Positions 1-7,200 of a DNA stretch of 17,927 bases are shown one piece after another. Location: contig JAJPZD010000175.1 of NCBI GenBank assembly GCA_021204605.1, positions 1 through 17,927 of the forward strand, read 5' to 3'. A program made the position numbers and the translations under genes. This DNA comes from Prevotella sp. GTDB lineage: Bacteria; Bacteroidota; Bacteroidia; Bacteroidales; Bacteroidaceae. Every line of letters starts with the position of its first letter. The stretch's first letter is position 1. Below the pieces are notes generated by a model. The model was not told the DNA's origin. It did no database searches and saw only the letters and a list, made by a program, of their open reading frames with translations.

Positions 1-1
1 G

Positions 2-829
2 CATTTTGACATCAATGAGATAATGTTCTCTAATGACATCAACAAGATAGTGCAGCAGTTTGACACCCTTATTTTCGTTACGCCGTCGCCTTTTCTGAAA
101 AATCACCTAAAGAAACTAAAGACGAGGATCAAGGACAAGTTCATCGTTACCGCTATCAAGGGTATCGTTCCAGATGAGAACCTTGTGTGTTCGGAGTATT
201 TCCATGAGGTTTACGATGTGCCCTACGAGAGCTTGGCCTGTCTTGGCGGTCCGTCGCATGCTGAGGAGGTGGCATTGGAGCGGCTGTCGTATCTCACAGT
301 AGGGTGCAAGGACCAGGAGAAGGCGCAGGCCTTCGCTGACATATTGGCGAGCGACTATATAAAGACAAAGACGAGCAGTGATGTGGTAGGCATAGAATAT
401 TCGTCGGTATTGAAGAATGTATATGCGATAGCCGTGGGAATATGCAGTGGCTTGAAGTATGGCGACAATTTTCAGGCAGTCCTTATGTCGAATGCCGTAC
501 ACGAGATGTCCCGTTTTCTGATGTCGGTGTACCCCCTTGATAGAGACATGACAGATTCGGTGTATCTTGGGGATCTGCTTGTTACAGGGTATTCCAATTT
601 CTCCCGAAACCGAACATTCGGAACTATGATAGGCAGGGGTTACAGCATAAAGAGCGCGCAGATAGAGATGGAGATGATAGCGGAGGGATTTTTCGGCACT
701 AAGTGCATGAAGGAGATCAACAAGCACTGTCATGTGAACATGCCTATTCTTGATGCCGTGTATAACATTTTGTATGAGCGCATATCGCCGCAGATAGAGA
801 TAAAATTATTAACCGATTCTTTCCGATAG
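2..829 (+). CDS. gpsA: Glycerol-3-phosphate dehydrogenase, 5'-truncated by window edge
   Basis: This cytosolic enzyme interconverts dihydroxyacetone phosphate and sn-glycerol 3-phosphate with NAD(P)H, supplying the backbone for phospholipid synthesis. The reading frame is open to the left edge (first full codon at base 2), so the ATG at base 23 is internal and the real start, with the N-terminal dinucleotide-binding Gly motif, lies outside. About 275 residues are visible, against a usual length near 330. Family motifs that can be read are TAIKGI, the GGPSHAEEVA block, LKNVYAIAVGICSGL with the catalytic Lys and the Asn after it, and GDLLVTGYSNFSRNRTFG near the C-terminal third. There is no internal break. 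It ends 22 bp before pgi and the two are probably cotranscribed. Identification is firm; the only uncertainty is the missing start. Confidence 0.95.
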   Translation, partial: HFDINEIMFSNDINKIVQQFDTLIFVTPSPFLKNHLKKLKTRIKDKFIVTAIKGIVPDENLVCSEYFHEVYDVPYESLACLGGPSHAEEVALERLSYLTVGCKDQEKAQAFADILASDYIKTKTSSDVVGIEYSSVLKNVYAIAVGICSGLKYGDNFQAVLMSNAVHEMSRFLMSVYPLDRDMTDSVYLGDLLVTGYSNFSRNRTFGTMIGRGYSIKSAQIEMEMIAEGFFGTKCMKEINKHCHVNMPILDAVYNILYERISPQIEIKLLTDSFR

Positions 830-851
830 AAGAATCACAAACTGATAAACA

Positions 852-2207
852 ATGAAAAATATCACATTAGACGTATCAAAAGCCGTACAATTCCTTAAGG
901 AGGGAACAGTGAAAGGTTATGAGTCACAGGTAAAGGCGGCTCAGGAAGCACTTGAGAACGGAACATGTCCCGGTAATGACTATCTTGGCTGGCTGCATTT
1001 GCCATCTTCCATCACCCCTGAGTTTTTGAAGGAGATACAGGACTGTGCCAATGTACTGCGTGAGAACTGCGAGGCTATCGTTGTAGCAGGAATTGGAGGC
1101 AGTTACCTTGGCGCGCGTGCCGTCATCGAGGCATTGAGCAACTCTTTCGCATGGCTTGTCAACGATGGCAAGAACCCTGTAATCCTTTTTGCCGGCAACA
1201 ACATCGGTGAGGACTACCTTGCAGAGCTCACCGCTTATCTGAAAGGCAAGAAGTTTGGAGTAATCAACATCTCCAAGTCGGGCACCACGACAGAGACAGC
1301 CCTCACATTCCGTCTGTTGAAGAAGCAGTGTGAGGACCAGATTGGCAAGGAGGCAGCCAAGAAGGTTATCGTTGCCGTAACAGACGCTACTAAGGGAGCC
1401 GCGCGCGCAGCCGCTGACAAGGAAGGCTACAAGACATTCGTTATTCCGGACAATGTAGGCGGCCGTTTCTCTGTGCTCACCCCAGTAGGACTGCTTCCTA
1501 TCGCATGTGCAGGCTTTGACATCGCACAGTTGGTTGCCGGTGCCGTTGAGATGGAAAAGGTATGCGGCATTGAGGCACCATACGAGGAGAATCCGTCGGC
1601 TATCTATGCCGCTGTCCGCAATGGCTTGTATTCACAGGCGGGCAAGAAGACAGAGATTATGGTCAACTTCCAGCCGAAGCTCCACTTCATCAGTGAATGG
1701 TGGAAGCAGTTGTTCGGTGAGAGTGAGGGAAAGGACAACAAGGGAATATTCCCGGCATCCTGCGACTTCACAACCGACCTCCACTCAATGGGTCAGTGGA
1801 TACAGCAGGGCGAGCGCACTATCTATGAGACAGTAATCAGTGTAGAGCAGCCGGCAAAGAAACTGTTGTTCCCAAGCGATGAGGAGAACCTTGACGGTCT
1901 GAATTTCCTCGTCGGCAAGCGTATCGACGAGGTGAACAAGATGGCAGAGCTTGGCACACGTTTGGCACATGTTGACGGTGGTGTTCCAAATATGCGTATC
2001 TCCGTACCGGAACTGAACGAGTATTACATCGGTCAGCTTATCTATTTCTTCGAGAAGGCGTGCGGTATCAGTGGGAATATCCTCGGTGTCAACGCATTCA
2101 ACCAGCCGGGAGTTGAGGCATACAAGAAGAATATGTTCGCATTGCTCGACAAGCCAGGATATGAGGCTGACAGCAAGGCAATTAAGGAAAGATTGGCAAA
2201 CGAATGA
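852..2207 (+). CDS. pgi: Glucose-6-phosphate isomerase
   Basis: Pgi interconverts glucose 6-phosphate and fructose 6-phosphate at the head of glycolysis and gluconeogenesis in the cytosol. The 451-residue product has the short form usual in Firmicutes and Bacteroidetes rather than the roughly 550-residue enterobacterial form. Sugar-phosphate-binding SIS motifs are present: GIGGSYLGARAV, ISKSGTTTETALTFR and TPVGLLPIACAGFD. The active-site block EWWKQLFGESEGKDNKGIFP carries the catalytic Glu, and the C-terminal PGI signature GVNAFNQPGVEAYK supplies the second catalytic region. The ATG start gives an N-terminus (MKNITLDVSKA) typical of this subgroup. It sits between gpsA and a HAD phosphohydrolase in an apparent metabolic cluster. 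A perfect 10-bp hairpin begins at the last base of its stop codon. The gene looks intact. Confidence 0.97.
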   Translation: MKNITLDVSKAVQFLKEGTVKGYESQVKAAQEALENGTCPGNDYLGWLHLPSSITPEFLKEIQDCANVLRENCEAIVVAGIGGSYLGARAVIEALSNSFAWLVNDGKNPVILFAGNNIGEDYLAELTAYLKGKKFGVINISKSGTTTETALTFRLLKKQCEDQIGKEAAKKVIVAVTDATKGAARAAADKEGYKTFVIPDNVGGRFSVLTPVGLLPIACAGFDIAQLVAGAVEMEKVCGIEAPYEENPSAIYAAVRNGLYSQAGKKTEIMVNFQPKLHFISEWWKQLFGESEGKDNKGIFPASCDFTTDLHSMGQWIQQGERTIYETVISVEQPAKKLLFPSDEENLDGLNFLVGKRIDEVNKMAELGTRLAHVDGGVPNMRISVPELNEYYIGQLIYFFEKACGISGNILGVNAFNQPGVEAYKKNMFALLDKPGYEADSKAIKERLANE

Positions 2208-2229
2208 TTTAAGGCTGTGAGCCTTAAAT
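2207..2229 (+). terminator. Perfect 10-bp hairpin at the pgi stop codon, possible terminator
   Basis: ATTTAAGGCT and AGCCTTAAAT form a perfect 10-bp inverted repeat around a GTG triloop, starting at the last base of the pgi stop codon. A run of six T follows at 2240-2245, about 10 bases after the stem. It is therefore not a textbook intrinsic terminator, where the T run abuts the stem. It may be a weak or partial terminator, or a 3'-end protecting or processing hairpin between pgi and the downstream HAD gene. The stem is certain; the role is inference. Confidence 0.5.
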
Positions 2230-2260
2230 GAGAATGCCGTTTTTTCTATGAAACAGTATT

Positions 2261-2995
2261 ATGTACGATAAAGAAATAAGACAATACATGGAAAGAAACG
2301 GCTTTGAGGCATTTGCACCCAAAGCCGTTCTTTTTGACATGGATGGAGTGTTGTACAACAGCATGCCTAACCATGCAGTGAGCTGGCATAAGTCGATGGC
2401 GAAGTTCGGACTGGATATTGCCCCTGACGAGGCATATCTGTATGAGGGCATGCGAGGAGTGGAGACGATAAAACTGCTTGCACGCAGTCAGTGGCACAAG
2501 GAGCTCTCTGATGAGGAGGCATCGAAGATGTATGCCGAGAAGTCGCTGTTGTACAGCAGATGTCCTGTTGCGGATAAGATAGAGGGAGTGCAGCAACTGA
2601 TGGAGAAGGTAAAGGCGTCAGGCATGAAAATCGTGGTCGTTACGGGAAGTGGTCAGAGAACATTGCTTGATAAGATAGAGCAGGATTTCAAAGGGCTTGT
2701 GAGCAAGGACCTGATGATTACCAGTTTTGATGTGGTGCACGGCAAGCCCAATCCCGAACCGTATATCTGCGGTATGAGGAAGGCAGGAATAGAGCCGTGG
2801 GAGGGAATCATTGTGGAGAATGCCCCTCTTGGTGTGCGTGCCGGAGTAGCCGCGAGGGTGTTCACCATAGCCGTGAATACCGGTCCGTTGCCCGATAAAG
2901 TCCTTGCCGATGAGGGAGCGAACCTTATATTCGGCAAAATGACCGATTTGCGAGATGAGTGGGAGAATTTTTATGAGTTAAGAGTTAAGAGTTAA
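2261..2995 (+). CDS. HAD-superfamily phosphohydrolase, probable BT2127-type inorganic pyrophosphatase
   Basis: This 244-residue cytosolic HAD hydrolase belongs to the beta-phosphoglucomutase-like subfamily with a helical C1 cap. Motif I is FDMDGVLYNS (nucleophile D26, acid/base D28), motif II is VVTGSG (T128), motif III is HGKPNPEPY (K162), and motif IV is VENAPLGVRAG (E186, N187). From memory, Bacteroides thetaiotaomicron BT2127, characterised as an inorganic pyrophosphatase, aligns closely at a constant offset of 15 residues. Its D11, D13, cap E47 and N172 correspond to D26, D28, E62 (in YEGMRG) and N187 here. Hydrolysis of pyrophosphate is therefore likelier than sugar-phosphate mutase activity, but this rests on recalled sequence. 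The gene follows pgi by 53 bp. Its last residues (ELRVKS) and stop codon are read from a 7-bp tandem repeat, so the original C-terminus may have been altered by repeat insertion. Confidence 0.85.
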   Translation: MYDKEIRQYMERNGFEAFAPKAVLFDMDGVLYNSMPNHAVSWHKSMAKFGLDIAPDEAYLYEGMRGVETIKLLARSQWHKELSDEEASKMYAEKSLLYSRCPVADKIEGVQQLMEKVKASGMKIVVVTGSGQRTLLDKIEQDFKGLVSKDLMITSFDVVHGKPNPEPYICGMRKAGIEPWEGIIVENAPLGVRAGVAARVFTIAVNTGPLPDKVLADEGANLIFGKMTDLRDEWENFYELRVKS

Positions 2996-3008
2996 GAGTT
3001 AAGAGTTT
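2974..3008. repeat. Five-unit tandem repeat, 7-bp unit AGAGTTA
   Basis: Units at 2974-2980, 2981-2987, 2988-2994, 2995-3001 and 3002-3008 read TGAGTTA, AGAGTTA (three times) and AGAGTTT. The first units are translated as the end of the HAD protein, whose stop codon falls inside the tract. Such tracts are prone to copy-number slippage, but a change in unit number would move the stop only slightly. Confidence 0.9.
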
Positions 3009-3039
3009 GATGCGGCAAGCCGAATGTTATCAAATGAAG
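3009..3039. repeat. Dyad-bearing interspersed repeat, copy 1 (divergent)
   Basis: This starts GATGCGGC, then AAGCCGAATG, and ends near CAAATGAA. It matches the two later copies at 3167-3199 and 3249-3280 over the conserved edges (GATGCGG at the left, CCGAATGT in the middle, AATGAA at the right). Its centre is shorter, so the small hairpin is CGGC/GCCG rather than CGGAC/GTCCG. The change keeps base pairing, which suggests that the structure matters. Confidence 0.65.
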
Positions 3040-3142
3040 AAGCCCCTCTCCAACTCCCCCCCCCATTAGGGGGAGAGAAAGCCTGGCGGGGTGAAAGGAA
3101 GCCCCCTAAATCCCCCCTAAGGGGGACTTGCCTGGCGGGGTG
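3040..3142. repeat. Two C-rich/G-rich hairpin repeat units
   Basis: Two related units each begin AAGCCCC and end GCCTGGCGGGGTG; the exact 13-bp ends lie at 3081-3093 and 3130-3142. Unit 1 holds a 7-bp stem, CTCCCCC at 3054-3060 with GGGGGAG at 3069-3075. Unit 2 holds CCCCC at 3113-3117 and GGGGG at 3121-3125 around TAA. The GC content contrasts sharply with the AT-rich flanks. Elements of this look are scattered between genes in several Bacteroidetes genomes (from memory). No coding potential is evident. Confidence 0.8.
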
Positions 3143-3148
3143 TGGGAA

Positions 3149-3169
3149 GTTAAGTGTTAAGTGTTAGAT
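3149..3169. repeat. Three-unit tandem repeat, 7-bp unit GTTAAGT
   Basis: GTTAAGT occurs at 3149-3155 and 3156-3162, followed by a decayed GTTAGAT at 3163-3169. The period is 7 bp, as in the two flanking tracts, although the sequence differs. The tract runs directly into dyad copy 2. Confidence 0.75.
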
Positions 3170-3199
3170 GCGGACGAGGTCCGAATGTATTCTAATGAA
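3167..3199. repeat. Dyad-bearing interspersed repeat, copy 2
   Basis: It contains a CGGAC-GAG-GTCCG hairpin followed by AATGTATTCTAATGAA. It is nearly identical to copy 3 at 3249-3280; the visible differences are the base after the leading GA/AT and one loop base (GAG against GGG). It is immediately followed by the AATGAAA tandem tract. Confidence 0.85.
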
Positions 3200-3242
3200 A
3201 AATGAAAAATGAAAAATGAAGAATGAAAAATGAAAAATGAAA
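3194..3242. repeat. Seven-unit tandem repeat, 7-bp unit AATGAAA
   Basis: There are seven consecutive 7-bp units from 3194 to 3242, all AATGAAA except the fourth, AATGAAG (3215-3221). The first unit overlaps the end of dyad copy 2, and the tract sits between copies 2 and 3. Each unit contains ATG and there is no stop in the ATG frames within the tract, but nothing suggests translation. Confidence 0.92.
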
Positions 3243-3248
3243 AATTCA

Positions 3249-3280
3249 TTGCGGACGGGGTCCGAATGTATTCTAATGAA
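3249..3280. repeat. Dyad-bearing interspersed repeat, copy 3
   Basis: It contains CGGAC-GGG-GTCCG followed by AATGTATTCTAATGAA, the same as copy 2 over almost the full length. Placed after the AATGAAA tract, it gives the layout dyad, tandem tract, dyad, tandem tract, dyad across this gap. Confidence 0.85.
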
Positions 3281-3311
3281 GAATTAATTTTCCGGTTAAG
3301 CGAAGACAGAG

Positions 3312-3325
3312 TCAAGCTCGCTTGA
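3312..3325. repeat. Small inverted repeat in the gap before the HD gene
   Basis: TCAAGC and GCTTGA form a perfect 6-bp inverted repeat with a 2-base centre. It overlaps an alternative 5-bp pairing, AGCTC/GAGCT. It lies in the otherwise featureless 3281-3386 stretch. The surrounding bases resemble intergenic repeats I associate with Bacteroidales, but that is recall and cannot be tested here. Confidence 0.4.
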
Positions 3326-3386
3326 GCTATGTTGAGTGTGAGGAAAATCAGCGAAAGCTAATGAAAAATAAAGATTTTTAGATATT

Positions 3387-3909
3387 ATGGAAGCTGTGGA
3401 TTGTGAGAGAAACCGGACGATTATTATCGGTTTGTTGCGAAGTACGCAACGTGAGGGAATAGAGAATGTTATACGGTATTTGGATGAGAATGGATTTTTT
3501 TGAAGTGCCGTCCTCTTTAAATCGTCATCATCATTGGCGTGGCGGTTTAGCCCAGCATTGTCTTGGGGTGTATGAGAAAGCAAAGGAAGCAGGGGCGGAT
3601 TTACCGGAAGACAGTCTGATAATCTGTGGCTTGCTACATGACATTTGCAAGACAAGAAAGCTTTATTATGATGAGGAGGGAAACGTTCATCATCAGCATA
3701 CGCATATTCATGGGCACGGTCATCGTTCTATAAGAATTTTGGAGCAGTGCGGACTGAAACTTACGGAGGATGAGAGACGCGCCATACGTTGGCACATGGG
3801 CGGGCATCATGCCAAGCCGGAGGAAGAGGAAGATGTGAGAATCGCACGGGAATCAAGACTTTGGCAGGTAATTCATCAGGCAGACCATCGGGATGCCGCA
3901 TACAGATAG
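3387..3909 (+). pseudogene. HD-domain phosphohydrolase gene with a +1 frameshift in a T7 run
   Basis: The reading frame from ATG at 3387 gives a convincing N-terminus ending GIENVIRYLDENGFF, then a stop at 3501-3503. The frame carrying the rest resumes at once as EVPSSLNRHHHWRGGLAQHC and runs to 3909. Removing one T from the seven at 3495-3501 joins them into a continuous 173-residue protein, a normal size for this family. HD-domain ligands are visible: the His of GGLAQHCL, the HD pair in GLLHDICK, a His-rich segment (HQHTHIHGHGH) and RWHMGGHH. The family comprises metal-dependent phosphohydrolases, often acting on nucleotides; the substrate here is unknown. The break could be a true mutation, a slippage or phase-variation site, or a sequencing or assembly error. 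If not corrected, only a start-shifted fragment lacking the first helix could be made. It has no evident tie to the downstream operon. Confidence 0.8.
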
Positions 3910-3942
3910 GCGTAAAGAGGCAATATTTTCGCATAAATAACG

Positions 3943-3956
3943 AATAAATATTTATT
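3943..3956. promoter_or_regulatory. AT palindrome in the gap before the SrfB-like gene
   Basis: AATAAATATTTATT is a perfect 14-bp palindrome. Its right half overlaps TATTTTTG (3953-3960), which also fits the Bacteroidetes TAnnTTTG element. It could be an operator over a secondary promoter, or simply AT-rich coincidence. The whole 3910-4251 gap is AT-rich. Besides this and the element at 4037-4044, I see no gene, tRNA or clear terminator in it. Confidence 0.3.
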
Positions 3957-4036
3957 TTTGCATATAAAAGCGGAAAAACATTGTTTTTGTTGTAAAAAAG
4001 TTTTTATTGAGTAATGGTTTATATTAAAATAGTTAT

Positions 4037-4044
4037 TATCTTTG
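4037..4044 (+). promoter_or_regulatory. Candidate Bacteroidetes -7 promoter element for the six-gene operon
   Basis: TATCTTTG, followed by CA, matches the TAnnTTTG -7 consensus used by the Bacteroidetes primary sigma factor. No good -33 TTTG lies at the expected spacing; the nearest is TTG at 4007-4009, which is too far. A start near 4050 would give a leader of about 200 bases before the ATG at 4252. An imperfect dyad, TTGCA-CT-TGCAA at 4042-4053, overlaps the element and its expected start site and could be an operator. It is the best promoter candidate upstream of the cassette. Confidence 0.5.
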
Positions 4045-4251
4045 CACTTGCAATAATGCGCCTTAAACCTTATCATGTGCGAAGACCTTGTCATTTCATA
4101 CTATATTGAAGCTGACCAGCACATTATTTAGCTAAGATACTTGACATACGGTAGAACATATTGGATTTGTGAGGTGTGTTGTGAAAATTATCAATCTTGT
4201 CGTGGTTACAAAAGAAAACGATTTGTCATCAACATAAAAAAAGAAAACAAT

Positions 4252-7200
4252 ATGGCTATATCATTAGTACTTAATACGGGTATTCAATATTATGAATTAC
4301 CGAATGAGTTAGTAATAGACCTTAATGCCAGAGTAATAAAAGCTCTTCGTTTTTTTGAATTCAGATATGAAGAAAAGATCTATTTGGATCCAACTTATTA
4401 TTTCCCGATGCACGACAAGTATCTGCGTAGGATGGATTTGATTGGAGGCGGTTATCTTGATCCCTACACTAATGAGTTGATGGATGAAAATACAATAAAC
4501 GTCCCTATGAATTGGTTGGAAGTTGACAATTTGCTCACCATAAACCGTCTTGACGCAACAGTAGGCGACAAGAGAATGAGCGCATTGGAACAGATAGAGA
4601 ACAAATGGCTTCCAATGCCGTATTTTTTAAGAGACGTATCTGGTGCGGGCACAACCCCAACAAACTGGTGTAGAATAAAGTTAATACCTATCAAAGAAAA
4701 ATCGACACGCAACCAGAAAGTGTATAAAATGATATTCGCTTTTGATACGACATCCAACCATGAGCGTGAAGATGTATCAGTAACATTTCAAGGAGAGCCA
4801 TTCCTACAATTTTCTTTTTGTGGTATGTCAGTTGAAGATATTGAACAGTTGACTCCATCACAGCAGGAACAAGTAAAATCAATACTCTTGCCCTTAAAAG
4901 CATACGAGTTTTGCAATATCGAAAAAAATCCGTGGCTAAATGCGTATTTACAGGAAATTCTTAACAGTACCAATCTTGATGCATTTGAGGTAGGCAGCAA
5001 GATGAAATATCTGGTTTATTATGCATACCTTATTACTTATTTGCATAGTATGCATGTATGTCCTGAAGTAAAGCTGTATAACGATGAGGGTGTCGTTCCT
5101 ATTTCAACCAATTTGGTTCTTGATATCGGTAACTCGCGTACGTTTGGCTTGGTGGCAGAGGATCCGATAGATACGTCATTCTCAAAGTCATCCATTGTGA
5201 AGATGAGAGATTTGGAGACGGGCGAGCAATATCGTGAGCCGTTTGATATGCGTTTATGTTTCAAGGAAGAGATTTTTAATGTTGACTCCTTAGACGGAAT
5301 GTTTAAATGGCCCAGTGTCGTACGGTTGGGAAAGGAAGCCATCAGAAATATCTATAGTGGAGAGGACGATTTGAATGAGGCGACGCAGTTTGATACGAGC
5401 TATAGCAGTCCGAAACGTTTCCTGTGGGATAAAGAGCCATATCATTCCCAGTGGAAATACATCTCTGAAAAGGACCGTATAATAGGTCCGTCAAGGAATG
5501 TTGACTATGAAGGGATAATGCAGCAATTTTTTAATGATGGTGGTTTCTCGCCTAATCCACAAGAGATGGGAGATAAAAGCTGTTATTCAAGGAGCAGCCT
5601 GATGACATTCTGTTTTATAGAGATATTGTTACAGGTGCGTCAACAGATAAACAGTTACGAGTTCAGGATAAACAATGGATCAGAGGACAAGAAGCGGGTG
5701 ATAAAGAGAGTGATTCTGACCAGTCCTACAGCAATGTCGCGAGAGGAACAGAAGACATTGCGCAGGGCTATGCAAGAGGCAAGCATCGTGCTTAACAGGT
5801 ATTATAACAAAACATACAATATACCATATCATGAGGAGGATGATAAGGAGAGGATAGAGGTGATACCGTCAGTTAAAGATTTGTCGCTTACGGCAGACAA
5901 CCTCGATGTTAGACGTAGCTGGAATTATGATGAGGCGACATGTTGCCAGATGGTATATCTTTACAGTGAGTTGCGCAGGTATTTGGGAAATGCGACGGAA
6001 TTGTTCAGTATCTATGGTCAAAGGCGCAATGGAGAGGAGACGCCATCGTTGACAATAGGAACTTTGGATATCGGTGCTGGTACAACAGATGTTGTAATCT
6101 GCAACTATACACATTCAGCTGAGAGCATAACGCCGATGCCTTTGTTCTGGGAGAGTTTCAAGATTGCCGGGGATGATCTGGTGAAAAGAGTAATAGTGGA
6201 TGTGTTGCTTGATTCCCCACAGAATGATTATCCAGAGGCTTCAGGCATAATCACCGCGAAGCTGAAATCTATGGGAGTAACTAATATCTCTGATAAGATG
6301 CACCATTTCTTCGATGACACTCAGGCAATGGGAAATAAGGAGAAGAGGATGCGGAAGGAGTTCATGATACAGGTTCTTCAGCCAATAGCCAATTTCCTGA
6401 TAGGCAAGTTACAGCAGAACGAGGAGGAAAAGCCATATATTTTCGCAGATATTTTTGTCAACAATGTGCCGTCGGCTACACTTATGGATTTCTTTGAGAA
6501 ACAGATGGGTTTCAGATTTGAGGATTTGGTGATACGCTATTCGCCCAAGTTCCTGAACGAGATTATCCGCAGGGTTTTCGAAAAGAATATGCGCAAATGG
6601 GCTGCCTTGTTCCACGCTTATAAATGTGATATCGTGCTGATAAGCGGCAGACCGTGCTCAATAAAACAAATACAGGATATGATAAGGCGGCTTTATCCTA
6701 CTGCGCCCAACCGTATTGTCTCGATGAGCAATTACCGTGTGGGCAGCTGGTATCCTGGTTCTACCGATATCGGACATTTTAAGGACAACAAGTCGTTAGT
6801 GGCAGTGGGTGCCTTGATATCCTATTTGGCGGAACAGGGTAAGTTGAGCCAGTTCAGGCTTAACACGACTTATCTTAAGACGAAGGTATTGCCAACTACA
6901 GAATATGTAGGTATCATTAATCCTGGCACTGGTACTCTTGACAACATTCTTACGCCGGAAATCAATGGAGCATACAAGGAGTTGTCGTCGTTACCGATAT
7001 CATTGGGTACTAAGCAGTTTGATGTCGCCGGTTATCCTGCCAATATGTTGTATGTGCTCAAGTTCAACGAAAAGTTTCTCATGAAGGATGCCATTGAGAC
7101 AGTGAAGAGACAGTCGGGTTTACCAATGGATACGCCAGAGAGGTCAATATCACCTCAAAAAATTGCCACGGAAATTGAAACGATGAAGTTCAGAATGTGT

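Noticed and set aside
3040..3142. Intrinsic terminator for the HAD gene
   Set aside because: The G/C stems are not followed by a T run, and the two units look like members of a repeat family; a terminator role cannot be excluded but is not supported.
3194..3242. CRISPR array
   Set aside because: The repeats are direct 7-bp tandem units with no spacers, and no cas gene is in view.
3296..3655. Minus-strand frame over the HD gene
   Set aside because: It lies antisense to clear HD-domain coding sequence and has no recognisable motif.
4141..4251. Longer version of the SrfB-like protein starting at TTG 4141
   Set aside because: The extra 37 residues are Cys-, Tyr- and Lys-rich with no family character, and a good ATG at 4252 begins the expected MAISLVLNTG-type start.
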